A DNA stretch of 64,000 nucleotides from Tretioscincus oriximinensis (taxonomy: Eukaryota; Chordata; Lepidosauria; Squamata; Gymnophthalmidae), in contig JAJVDF010000137.1 of NCBI GenBank assembly GCA_022410635.1, positions 1,845,522-1,909,521 on the forward strand, given 5' to 3'. The position numbers and the translations under genes are program-made. Below are positions 10,722 to 22,616 of the stretch, piece after piece. A model generated the notes under the pieces. That model ran no database searches, was not told the DNA's origin, and was given only the letters and a program-made list of their open reading frames with translations. Numbering within the stretch: position 1 is the stretch's first letter; each line of letters opens with the position of its first letter.

Positions 10722-10855
10722 GGGTTACCACAAACAAGGATAGGAGTTTGCCTTTTAATGTATGTGGAAAAGAGAAATTTTCACGAGATTGATTTATAGT
10801 GCCTGCAGCAGTTGGTGAAAATTATTCTTTTCCACATCCTCTTAAAGATTGTTTG
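10722..10855. repeat. GGTTACCACAAA-type foldback MITE, partial
   Basis: 'tagggttaccacaaacaagg' leads to 'gtggaaaagagaaattttca', then an inverted 'gtgaaaattattcttttcca'. The same layout occurs at 41573-41745. The right terminus is lost. Confidence 0.5.
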
Positions 10856-11874
10856 GGAGAACATCAGGAAGACATTTTTAAATTCTGAGTATGGATTTAA
10901 AGTTCTGGTTAGAAAAAGGTTATTGCTATATAGGGTTCTTCATTCAGAGCAATTGCATAAGTCTTTTCAAGATCCTTTTAATAAAGAGTTTTTGGATCAA
11001 AACTGTTTTCTTGGACACTTTGTTTTCCTACTACATCCGCACTAAAAATTGTACTGTCGGACCAGATTGCCATATGGGTTCCTTCATTCAAAACAATGTA
11101 TAGGCACAATTCATAGGAAGGAAGCTATTTTGCAGTTGTTCATTATTAATCAACACTGCAGCAACTATTTGAACTTGTAACATACATTTTAAGTTTACAT
11201 TAACATAAAGAAGGCTGTTATATTTAATAGCACAAGCTTTAAATTTAGGGAAAGGGGGCAATTGGATGATGAAGACAGGTTAGTAAATAAATAAAGGCTA
11301 TTTTAAGCGTGATTAAGCAAGAGACTCATGGATGAGGTAGATGTTAGCTAGATTGTGACTCACTTGAGATTGTTTTCATTCTGCTAGAAGTGATAATAGG
11401 GNAATAACAGACTTTGAATGACTTTTGTATGGTAAGATGTAGTGTGTAAACTTGGCAAAAAGAATGACAACCTTTAGGTTTTGTGCTGCTCAAGTCCAGT
11501 CCTCTATGACAGCTGACTACAGTGGAGCTCAAAGACAAAATTTACCTGTTCCAATTTTGCTTCTCTCCCAGCTGTCTTTACAATTCGAAGGTAGTACACC
11601 CTTGAGACCATAGTAATATCACAATGTTAGCTGCAGTGATTCTGCTGGTCATGGACTTTCCCTGCTTCCCAACAAGGCTGCATGGATGAGGAAAAGGTGC
11701 AGAGACTGCATAATTGCAGTGGTCATACAGTGATACCAGTAAAAGCTCTGCCCCCTTCCTGACTGCACAAGAAGCTGAGAAACATGAGGAATAAGGAGTC
11801 CTACATTTTTTCAGGCCTTCCTCTCCTGAAAGAATGGCTGGTTTGTGACATGTACAATTGTAAAAACAAAACCT

Positions 11875-13095
11875 AAGTACACCCCCTTTGTATTCTAAGC
11901 TTTTATGTATCAGGACATTAGAAAAAAGCACCAGGTCCTTAGAAAGTCTTAAAATTAAGAAAATGCTAACTCAGATGAACAACTTGAAAAAGTACACTGT
12001 CGCTATTTGTATAACAGAAATGAGGCTCAAATGCAGAAGCAATATATAAGAGATGAAGTATATTCCATTATTCATTAGCTTGGAAAACCATCTTTACTGA
12101 CCATAATTCAAAGTTTTTCCTTTGACTGTATAAGTCTCACATTGTTCTGAAGGAATTCTGGCCCACTCTTCTTTACAATGCTGCCTCAGGTAATTGACGT
12201 TTGCAGGCCTATGTTTATGCACAGTTCTCTTAATGTCCTACCACAGCATTTCAGTTGGGCTGAGGGCCACTGCAACTCCATGATTCTTTTTCAGCCAATC
12301 TAACATATTTGAGATCATTGTCCTGTTGCATGAAGATGAAGCTTTAGCTTTTGGAAAGATGATCTCACTTCTGATTCTAGAATACTTTGATATATACATG
12401 GTTGCTTCACAGTCAGCTCAATGACTGCAAGGTGCCCAAGTCCTATGGCTACAATACAAGCCCAAATGAGTAGAGTCTGGGATGTATCACTTGGGTTATT
12501 TGCAGCTTTTCTGAGCACTACATGGCTTGAGCTTTGACTGAATTTGCTGCAAGATGCAGTCCTGGGAAGATTGTCAGCTGTCTTGTGGGTTTTCCACTTC
12601 TGAATAATCTTTGTCACTGTAGAAAGATGGATCCCCAAGACACTGCTTATGTCTTTCCTCCTCGGCATTGTGTTGATACAAGTCTGAATGCTCTAGANCA
12701 ACAAACTGCCAAAACATCATTTTTTTTGGCAGTTTGGTGGTCCAGAATATTCAGACTTGTGTCAATACAATGCCTACAAGGAAAGACATAAGCAATTTCT
12801 TACAGGATGTCACATCTGCTGATGATCAAGGGCATTTGCTTGACAGCACCTAGATGCTACTTACTCTTTTACTTCCTATGGATGCAGTAAGGGTATACGC
12901 CACTATTCACACACCGCTTCTACGTTTTGGCATAATTTTTATTAACTAAATAATGACACAGTACATTTTGTCATGTGTTGTTCTTCTGAGGTTACATTTA
13001 CCTAATTTTAAGACCTAAGGACCAGGTGCTTGCTTGTTATGTACAATCATAGACTTCACTTTGAGTAAATTGTTTTCCTCATGATTATAGATCCC
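11875..13095 (-). mobile_element. Degenerate Tc1-type (Tc2/Kanga-like) DNA transposon
   Basis: Sub-terminal inverted repeats of about 100 bp bracket the element. The left has 'gcaccaggtccttag' and 'gtcttaaaattaag'; the right has the inverted 'ctaattttaagacc' and 'aaggaccaggtgc'. On the - strand the transposase start reads MPRRKDISSVLGIHLSTV, then KIIQKWKTHKTADNLPRTAS, the N-terminal helix-turn-helix of Tc1-like transposases (12315-12668). It is then deleted straight into more distal parts. A catalytic-domain remnant (MQQDND) lies near 12325. It is about 1.2 kb, internally deleted and full of stops, so inactive. Confidence 0.75.
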
Positions 13096-13929
13096 ACTCT
13101 CTTCAGCAAGTTAATTTGCTGTAAACTAGAATTTAAACATATGTATAGTTCCAGTGGTATAGCTAAATATTGCATTAACACTGCATCAGTAAGAGCGGTT
13201 ATCTAAACTACTGCTACCTAAGAATGTAGGAGGAAGAGCTTCAGAATAAGAAGGTAAAAGAAGCCTTGATGGATCAGGCTAAGCCTACCCAGTTAACATG
13301 CTGTCATACCGTGGGCCACCAGTTTCTTTTAGGCATTCCCAGCAGAATTGCAGGTAAAATTCTTGCCCATATTGAAAAGTGAATTTTATTATGGTCATAG
13401 GTGACAGCCAGAGTCAAGCATTCCCTTTATAATATTTAAAGGTTTCTAGAATCCAGACAAACCTTGACCCTTATAATATGCCAATTGCTATCTTTGTCTG
13501 TACACTTCCAATTTTTCATTAAATTGGGATTAAAAGTAATGAATCTTATTCTTGTTTTTCTGATTCCTGTGTCTTAACATTGCAAGGCGGGAATAATTTT
13601 AACTATGCCATTTAAATACGAATTGGGCTAATTTTGTGAACTACCTTCAGCACTCTAGCCATATTTAACATTCATCTGTATTTAATAATAACTTGGTTAG
13701 TTGCTGTTGCTGGTGGTAATAAAGGTCTCTGGAATAAAAGAATTAGGTATAGTAAGAAGTGATAATCATTGAAAATCGGTGCAATTGCAAGCACATTTTG
13801 CAAAGGCAACAATGGATTCAACTCGTGACGTTCACTATATACTAGGACTGTGTAAAGTAGCATATAGAATGAACAAAAAGAGACTACTCTGGAAGCAGTC
13901 ATGTATCCAAAACACAGATCAACACTCTG

Positions 13930-14110
13930 TCCCAGTATTTATTTATTTATTTTTATACCCCGCCCCATACCCGAAAGTCTCTTGGGAGCATACAGTAAAA
14001 TATCAACACAAAATTAACAAATTATACAATATACAAATTATATAATAAAAACAATATTTAAAAATGGGGACAAAAATGAATATTCTCTTCAGCCAAAGGC
14101 CNGATCAAAG
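13930..14110 (-). repeat. Dispersed LINE/SINE 3'-tail repeat
   Basis: A TTTA run leads into 'tataccccgccccatac', then 'ccgaaagtctcttggg' and an A-rich stretch. Similar tails occur at 26705-26860, 57862-58000 and 58688-58760. It has no coding content. Confidence 0.5.
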
Positions 14111-14504
14111 AGGTAAAGACAAGATACTCATATAAACATCTCCAAATGAATTTGGGGCACATTTAGCAGTCTCCTTTGCACTGTTATGTAGTGCAGAATA
14201 TCCAGAAAACACTGCTTAGAGAAGTTTTGCCTTCACAAGAACTTATTAGATTGAATGGCCATGCATTTAAAGAGGTAGAGTTTTTTAAAAAATGGAACTT
14301 TTTTCCTCCAAATATTATAATAGTGTTGTGCCTCTCCTACATACATCCATAGAGTTTGTCTCAATAATGTTTCTCATAAAACATGGGAAAGAAAATGTTA
14401 AGGTTTTAAAGTACATAGATAAGATAAAATCTACCATTTTATTCAGTTAAGGCTCTTTGGGTTTTTTAGCAGAAAGGGGAAAGTTAGCTTGTCTCAACTT
14501 TAGA

Positions 14505-14615
14505 TAAGTAGTTCTATTAAATAGTTCAATTCAAGGTGTTGACTTTGATTTATAAGCCCCTAAATGATTTGGTTCTCAAATACCACAATGAACATCTTGG
14601 GATTGTTTTCCTTTT
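14505..14615 (+). mobile_element. L2-like LINE fragment
   Basis: 'ttcaaggtgttgactttga' and 'cccctaaatgatttggttct' are shared almost exactly with 17680-17745. There, neighbouring sequence encodes an RT-like DYCNAV motif. It is a short relic. Confidence 0.55.
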
Positions 14616-16344
14616 TTCTGATCTGATAGAGTGCATTCATGAATACATTCAGCTTAATAATTTTTTCCATTTCTCCTGTATGGAAAAATAAATTGTGTGT
14701 TGTTCAAAATGTTTTAGTCTCAAGTCACCTCAGATTTGTTCAAATTTAGGTTTNTTTTTATATTATCTGGAAATCTTCCATATTTCATGTTTCTCTCTGA
14801 ATCTCACTTTTGAGTCAGTGGGAGGAAATGTTGAAATTCTCCAGGTTTGCCAGAAGAAGATATTAGTCATAGCTCCAGACTTCCACTGTATTGCCTCTAC
14901 TAAGGATTTTCTTTGCTATGGAATATTCTGGCGCTAACAGAAAAGTAGAAGGCAGGGTGTTTTTTTTGTCTACATTTTGCACTATACATACTCTGAGTTA
15001 AAAGGAATTTCATTAGAGAAATTAGTGGAGAAAAAACCAATTCTTTTTAGCAACTTTAAATTTAATGAGCAATTGACTTGGAAATTAACTCAGCAACCTG
15101 ATATTCTAGTTTAATCAGTATTACACAGACCACTTCTGATGTATTTTGTATTTTTTTGTTTTCCTTTTAACCAAAATAGCAAAAAAATGATCAGAGTTGC
15201 AGTAGTAATTCTAGAACTTCTTTCCATTTTGGTCCATTGCCTTCGGTGCTCCTAAATACATTGTGGCAGAAAGTTTTAGGCCATATGTAAGGGTATATCG
15301 TTAAATAGAAAAACTGGCAATGGTTTCCCTTTAGGTTATAAAATGTGTGTCTTTCAAACCCTTTAATGTATACTTAGGTTAATTGTTGATTCCCTATTAT
15401 CACCACAATTGTGTCAAAAAGAACTGGAGCAAACAGGTCTGATTCCATCTGAAACCACACAAGAAGAAATAACGTTAATACAAAATAACAACTGTTTCCA
15501 AATCAGTGATTAGCAAGCACTCTAAAAAGCAAATAGCTGCTAAAGTCAACTTTGGTCTTAAGTAGTAATGCTGCTTCAAAATTTTACCCTTTCATGGAAA
15601 ATTGTATACTTCTGTCAGGGTTCGAATGGTACTTGTCCTATCCTAAAACTTGAGAACCGCTGCTCCCCGCAGTGCCGCTGTACAATGAAAATGAAGATTG
15701 AATATGTAGATTCCCCATCATAAAAGAATCAACTCAGGGTTCCAAGGAAACTTTGAACTGCCTTTAAAAATACTGCCTGGAAGAGTATGTGTGGTTGAAT
15801 AATGCATAAACATGCAGTACACCATCGTTTGAAATTAACATCTGTTTTATTGTGCTTAATTCTCTATAAGCTTGCGTAAACTCACACATAATCTGCCACA
15901 AGTGATTGTATTGCATTGCAGATCATTTTGATTATAAATGGATTTGTTAGAGGAAATATTTTGTAACTGCAATCTAGCAATCACAGTTTTAATGATTCGA
16001 GGTAAACAGCTACTACAACTCAAATTTATGTATATATTCAGTATAACATTTATTCAATTTTAAGTTGATTGGAGATTGATTAATTTTTCCCCATTGTACT
16101 CAGATATGCTGCAGTGTACTCAGATATGCTGTTTTGACTTTTTTGCCAACTTAAACAAAGTTGTTTTGNTTCAAATTTATCTCTAATAGTTAAGGGTGTC
16201 TGAAGTTCTATCATTACCCTTTCAGGATTCAGTCTTGAAAGTCTCAAGACCTTTCAAGAATTCAGTCTAATCTCAGTTTGCACAAGAGTTTAGCTCTGCA
16301 GAAATAATAGAATCCAAAATTGCATGAATGGAGTAATCTACAGC

Positions 16345-16525
16345 TAGGAGAAAAACTTAAGTACACCTTTGAATTCTCTGGTTTAACAGATCAGGACGTA
16401 AGAAGCATCTGGTCCTTAAAACGTTTTAACAACTAACTACCAGTAAATGTTAGATGAATCAATAACTAATGAATAATAAATCATGTGTAAAGTGTTGTGT
16501 TTCATTTGAGGCTGTGTTTCTCTAA
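16345..16525. mobile_element. Terminal fragment of the same Tc1-type family
   Basis: 'acttaagtacacc', 'catctggtccttaaaac' and 'gaataataaatcatg' parallel the left end of the element at 11875. Only this end is present. Confidence 0.5.
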
Positions 16526-16544
16526 TTTGATGACCTTCTGAAAA

Positions 16545-16850
16545 GGAAAGTATTTTTCACCCAGAAGGTCATTGGCCTGTGGAATTTACTTCCAAAAGAG
16601 GTGATGATAACTAGCAGCCTGGATGGCTTTAAGACAGGATTAGACAGGTTTGTGAACACCAAGGATATAAATAGCTAAGAGGGTGGTTCTTTTGATACTG
16701 GCTCTGGAATGGAGCAACAGGCGGTATTCCTGAAATACCATTTGCCTGAAGCCAAGAACAGGTGAAGGTTTTGCCATTGATGAGCTACTATGTGAAACAG
16801 AATGGTGTCTGACCCAATTCAGCAGGGCTCTTCTTATGTTTTTTTTTCTT
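16545..16850 (+). mobile_element. CR1 LINE 3' fragment, family X
   Basis: It is the forward copy of the CR1 X 3' end: 'tggaatttacttccaaaaga', 'gacaggattagacaggttt', then 'gcagggctcttcttatg' at the very end. It is non-coding and truncated at its 5' side. Confidence 0.7.
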
Positions 16851-17514
16851 TTATCCTGAAACAAAATCATACTTATGACTTTAAAATAAACTAAAAAGGA
16901 TGTTATATGTGAATTTGCCTCTGCTCAGCACAGAGGGCACAGTANTCACTAAAACGTTCTCCTGTATTCACTTTTAGGAGCAAAAAATGGTCAAGGAAGT
17001 TGCCTTCTTGGGGGGCAATTCAATGGGGGGCATGTCAGAAGGAAGCAGAGACAAGGAAGGGGGTGTGACACTGAGGCACTAGAGGCCTGTTTGTAAGTTG
17101 GTTAATTGGATGAGGAATTAGGATTTTTCATGGGTTCCTCACCAGATACCTTTNCCCCCTCTTAATACATTTAGACCCCTTCAGCTTCCTATTCCTCCCT
17201 TCCGCTGCTTCTAACAGTTTTCACTGATGGTCAAGTTGCTCTCCTATTAATTGTCCCAGCCTTCTACAATCATTTAGTGGGTCAGCTCACTCATAAGACA
17301 ACAATTCCCCTGGAAATTATTATCCTCCATCCCTCTATCATAAAAGTATGNGTCAAAAGGTTAATGTCCATGGTGTTGAGAAGGGAAATTCCTTGGAAGG
17401 GACAGGTACAAAATCTAAAGGGTGTTAGTTGGCCCTGTATAAGCTCACCACAAGTAGAGGTGTTGGCCATGAACACCTACTTCCTTATACATTCACTACC
17501 TACAACTTCTTAAC

Positions 17515-17990
17515 AGGGATAAACTGGACTATTGTAATGCAGTCTACATGAGACTGCCCTTAAAGTCAGATCAGAAGCTGCTACTACTGTAGTTTGTAGC
17601 AGCTAGAATTCAGACGTGAATGAATGGCTGGACACATATCACACCAATCTTAAAAGAGTTCTATTAGCCATTGAGCCCAATTCAAGGTGTTGACTTTGAC
17701 TTATAAGCCCCTAAATGATTTGGTTCTCAAATACCACAAGGAACACCTTCCCCCCACATCAACTTGCACATGCAGAAGGAGCCTTATACTATTACTCTCA
17801 ATAAATTTTCTCAATAATAGCCCCCAAATTATGGTATAATCTCTCTTTTGAGGTGAGTCAAGCTTCTTCACTGTGTGCATTCAGAAAATCATTGAAAACA
17901 TATCTCTTTACCTTGGCCTTTGAAGAAACGCACTGCTGTTGTTTTAAATACGTTTACTTTTGTTTTTATTTTTGTTACCTCCCCCTTGAG
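17515..17990 (+). mobile_element. L2-like LINE fragment (reverse transcriptase C-terminal part)
   Basis: Translation near 17520 gives DKLDYCNAVYMRLPLKS, the DYCN-A motif typical of L2/CR1-clade reverse transcriptases. It is followed by frameshifted VAARIQT and KLLHCVHS pieces. Related relics are at 14505-14615 and 59290-59383. Confidence 0.65.
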
Positions 17991-18563
17991 ACTTTCATGG
18001 TGGGACTGAAATATAAACAAACAGGCTAACATGAAGGAGTCAAGTCATGCAATAACAAAAACAATTGCATTGTCTGCTATCAAATCATAATTTAAATTTT
18101 AGATTTTTAGGGACTCCTAAAAATTAACATTCTTGTCCCAGTTAATGCTTCAGCCGCCTCTGTTCTTACATATGCAAACAAAAAAGTCATATGAGCTACA
18201 TATGAGTAGATAAAACAGGTGACAAATTATCTGTAACAAGTAGTATGAATATAGATTTTANTTCACATCTGAAAATTGTTGAGTTGCCAGGGTTGAGTTG
18301 CAAAACTCAAGTTTTTTTCAAAATAAGCACCACATGGTTATTATGCGACACTAATAGTACCGCTACTGCTAGTACCCAAAAGAATGTCAATTTTTCATAT
18401 GCTTGATTTTTTTCTGAAAAAAAACTGATCAAGTTTTCTTCTTTATCTGAAGACAAATACTGCAGTTCTTCAGGAGCNACAATTGCATTAGGAACACAAT
18501 ATTGCACAAAGTTTTGCATATTTTACTTTATGATANCAGTTGTAGAAACAACAATTGATCATA

Positions 18564-18757
18564 CAGGGTGCTTCAAAAATGTATNCACACTTTGAACTTC
18601 CATACGATGTACAGAATCAGTGGTGACTCGTACTCATTTATTATTTTATTTGCATTGGAGTTTAAGCTTTCTAATTTCCTGAAATTTAACTTTGTAGAAC
18701 AGTAAATAAATTTTCTATGGAAGTTCACAGTATGTATACATTTTTTGAAGTACCCTG
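18564..18757. mobile_element. Mariner-like MITE (194 bp)
   Basis: The left terminus reads cagggtgcttcaaaaatgta, then acactttgaacttccat. The right is its inverted match, atggaagttcacagt to ttttgaagtaccctg. TA is present on both sides (18562-18563 and 18758-18759). It is non-coding. Confidence 0.85.
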
Positions 18758-21289
18758 TATTTTACTTGTGATACCTGTTGTGCAGACATAATTGAGCATA
18801 GCTCAGAGAATACCATAGGTGGCTAGCCCTTCAAAATTATATTGGGGAACACTTCAATATTTTAAGTTTCATCATAAAAAAGCCCAATGAATGCACACAC
18901 TTTTTTAATCTTTTATAGTTTATAATCCCAGTACAGAAACGCCTTCGTATTTTATTTTACAAATATTAATTTTGCAATACTTTAATGTAACTACAATTTG
19001 AATTCCTACAGTCACAGTGACCCAGATGTGCAGTCAAATACTGATTATGACTACAGTTTGATAACATCACGTGTGGTATGCAGAAGGCAAATATTTGTGC
19101 ATTATTTATTGAGGGTTAAACTGCTGTGCTTATTTCTAGGTAGCTAACTTCTTGTTTGTTTGCAGCGGATAAAAGCTGTTCTAAAAGATATGTGTACATC
19201 CTTGCTGCATGTCAAACTGCAGTCTGTAAGATTTTTGCAGACTGCTCAGAGAAGTCCAGGACCATCACATAAATTACCCTATAGCCCTTGACTCCTGAAG
19301 TACCAATAAGAGTAAATGAACTCTATGCAAAAAGTAAGAGTTCATGTTTGAATGAACTTGGCCACTAGATAAGGCAACCTCATAACCAAACTTCTTATGA
19401 CTTGCAATTCAGCACATCTCCAATGCCTTCTAGCATAACAAATGTTATTTAGGCAAATTCCCCTCAAATGTCTGTGCTGTTGAACTTATAGTACTGAATA
19501 AATAAGCCAGTGACTTAATATTTCTCTGTTCTAGTGCATCTCAATAAAATAGAATAACATGGAAAAGTTAATAAATATCAATGGCTTGTAATAGACAGAT
19601 TTATCTTAGCCTGATTTGCTTTTTTCTGTCACATTTGATAGTGATTCAGATTTTATTTACTTTTTGCTCCTGTCAGAGCAATTATTTCTTGTAGACTGCC
19701 TTGAGCTCTAATATTTTGAAATTGATAAATTTACTTTTAAGGGCCACATTTGTGTCTTGCTGTTCAGTAATATTCTGGATCATCTTAGAAACAATATATA
19801 GTCCATAAGAATTTAAGGTGGAAACCAAACACAAGAAGACAATTCTCATGAAACTGATAGTGGCAGTTACTCCTTTTAACTGGGGAATTAAGATAGTAAG
19901 AACACTCAGGGCTGTAATGGAATTTGTGGTAGTTCAACATCAGGAACAGAAATTAGATTTGTGGCAGCAGCAGCTTTAGAATGAAACATTGCTTAATAGA
20001 CCTATACATCAAAGGAAAATACAAATCCAGATTAGAGAAGTGTTACCAGTAAAAAAATGTGAGTATAATCACAGACCTATTTCAGCTGACTACTCTGCAC
20101 ACTCTGGAATTATTTTACATCTAATCACCAGTTGTAAAATAATTTTTATTTCCCAAAATCTAAACTGAATATATTTAAGCAATTGCCTAAAGTCACAGTA
20201 TATTTCCTGCACAAAGTAGAATATAATTTCCTGTGACATCCAGGTCAATAAACTATTACTTGTGCCCAGCCCCCAAATCAGAATTGAAATAAGGTGTCAG
20301 CTTCAGTTTACAGGATATGAACCTCATTGCTTACTAGTTCAGATGCTGTGGCACCCTTGTTGAAAGAGGAAATGAAAAATAAAGTAGTGTGAGGAGAAGA
20401 CAGCAGCTTCTAAACTTTTGTTGGAAAATGGTATTTNAGTAGTTAATGTAAAAAACACAGGGGTTAAAGAATTGTGTGAGATATACTGCTTTCCAAGCTT
20501 GTAGGTAGTCCTGAGGGCCACAGAAGACTGCATAGACATTTCATGTACGATAATAAAATGATTAAGAAGTGAATGGTTTTTTTTGTTTCTTTTTTTCTAA
20601 AATTTTCATGAAAAAAATCTCATAAATGGAATAGTTAAAATACACACATTAGATTGTGATAAAAGCATTAACAACAGAATATTGAGTAATAGAAGCATTG
20701 GGGATAGTCCAAGGGGAAACATGGTTCCAAGAAAGGAGGAGACACCTGAGGACCAGGCCTCAAAGAAGGGCTTTTCTTTATAGCAATAAAAAGATGTCTC
20801 TATGTAAAAAGCCTTCCTAAGCTTTACAGCTCTTTATTTTAGATTGCTGTACTGATCCTAGGGGCAAACATATGATTCTGGCCAACTCATTTCCTATAGA
20901 CATTTGGCTGATTTCCACTGGAGATCTATGTTTGCTTTAGCTTCAGATAGAAATAGCTAGAGTAAGGATGATACTTTGCTTCAATATTTTTCTCAGTGTA
21001 GTTTAAATTTGGGACCAGAATTTGGATATCTCCTCACAAGCCTATCACATATGAAGAAAAGTACCTTGTCTTTCACAACCATGCCAGGTTCAGGGCAATA
21101 TGTTATCGTTGCCCAAATGAAAAGAATCAGGCAAGTGANAGCTTCTATGGATGATTTTGTATCAAAGTTCTATTTGGTCTTGGGATTTAAACATTATAAA
21201 AAACAAGCTTGTTATTTTTTACCATTCTACTTTCATGAACGTAATATTACAGTCGATTCCCAATTAATTTCCAAACAATCCTGGAGTGT

Positions 21290-21560
21290 GTATTAAGGGG
21301 AGCTTAAAATCTACATCACAAGAAGTAGTTATTCTTCTCTACACTACTGAGGTCAGACCACTCAATCTTAAAAGGAAATTGACAAACTAGTTCAAAGAGT
21401 TAAAAGGATGGTNAGTGGTCTGAAAACTATATCCTATGAGGAACGATTAAAGGATTTAGTGATCTTTAGACTGCAAAATAGAAGACTTGAGAAGTTACCT
21501 GATTTCTAACGGGTTGTCATGGAGTACAATAAAAATGGTCCATTAAAGTTGTTAAAGACA
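21290..21560 (+). mobile_element. CR1 LINE fragment
   Basis: 'ctacactactgaggtcagac', 'gaggaacgattaaaggattt' and 'agactgcaaaatagaagact' correspond to the CR1 pol C-terminus (YEERLKDL, FRLQNRR). It is highly decayed. Confidence 0.6.
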
Positions 21561-22494
21561 TTTGGTGTTGTTTTCTCTTTTTTTACATTTTATTTAACAA
21601 AATTGTGCCAGGATAAAAACAACAACCATGAACTTATATAACAGAAACACCAGAACATTAAATAGAAAACCTATATAGTTATTGTCTTTCTTGAAGTTTG
21701 TTTTCTTTTTTTTTGGTGGAAAATAATTCAGATGTTCACTGTTGCTCAAGGTTATACAGAAATCAGAGTTTTATAACAGAATGAATATTCATTCTTTCCA
21801 GACCTCAGGCTTTCAGACTTATTGAATAATCGATTAATAATCCATTTCAGTAAATACAAGCAATCATTGTATGTTAAAGATAATACTGTTTAATAGTTAA
21901 AATAATGCCTTTCCATGAAAACAAAAAATATTTACCATGATATTATTATATAAACAATTACCAAATGTTTCTGCTGACAATTTTTAATAACATTTCACTC
22001 AAAACCTCTAAAGTCTCAATGCTGAATAAAAATGGCTGAAGAGAAAAACAGTGTTACCAACTTATTAAAGAAACATGTACCTCCATTTGGAAAAATGTTT
22101 GATTTAAAAAAAAATATTTTGCCCACAGCATCCAAGAATAAAACTGATTTTGTGATATTAACAAGTTTTTAAAACCACTTTTTTTACTAATACAGCAGTT
22201 AATTGCTTTTATAACGTAAGCTACTGTAATCTTAAGCAACGTAAGTTCCAGTACACAAGTTGATTATTTATAAAATATGCACATTTTACGTCAATGGAAC
22301 TAGGTGTAAATACCTTGGCTTTTGTCCTTTCACTGGTAAAAATTGCGATCTGAAATGCTTAATAAAAGACAGAAACAAAACCAAAAATAAAATTCAGCTG
22401 TCATTTTCTATTTACATTATTAAATCCTATTGGAGCTTACAAATGAATGAATGATGTGAATCTATAATAAAGATTTTGATCATTCTTCTCCTAG

Positions 22495-22616
22495 ATAACT
22501 AAATGACCATGGAATCTAGTGCGGAGACTCAACAGAGTGGAGATGCTGCTGTAACAGAGGCAGAAAGCCAGCAGATGACGGTGCAAGCTCAGCCACAAAT
22601 TGCAACATTAGCCCAG
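22495..22616 (+). CDS. CREB1: CREB1 exon 2 (first coding exon; CDS from 22503)
   Basis: Acceptor cttctcctag is followed by ataacta and ATG at 22503. It encodes residues 1-38 (MTMESSAETQ to IATLAQ) and ends at gcccag|gtaata, phase 0. Confidence 0.95.

Larger units (their letters stand above)
6636..22494 (+). other. CREB1: CREB1 intron 1
   Basis: This 15.9-kb intron is bounded by donor gtaag (6636) and acceptor cttctcctag (ending at 22494). The first 1.3 kb is still CpG island. The rest holds the repeats listed separately (CR1, Tigger-like and mariner-like MITEs, a Tc1-type element, L2). Stretches 9700-10720, 10860-11870, 13100-13925, 14620-16340, 16870-17510, 18000-18555, 18770-21285 and 21565-22494 are AT-rich. 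I recognise no gene, RNA or clear element in them. Confidence 0.7.
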
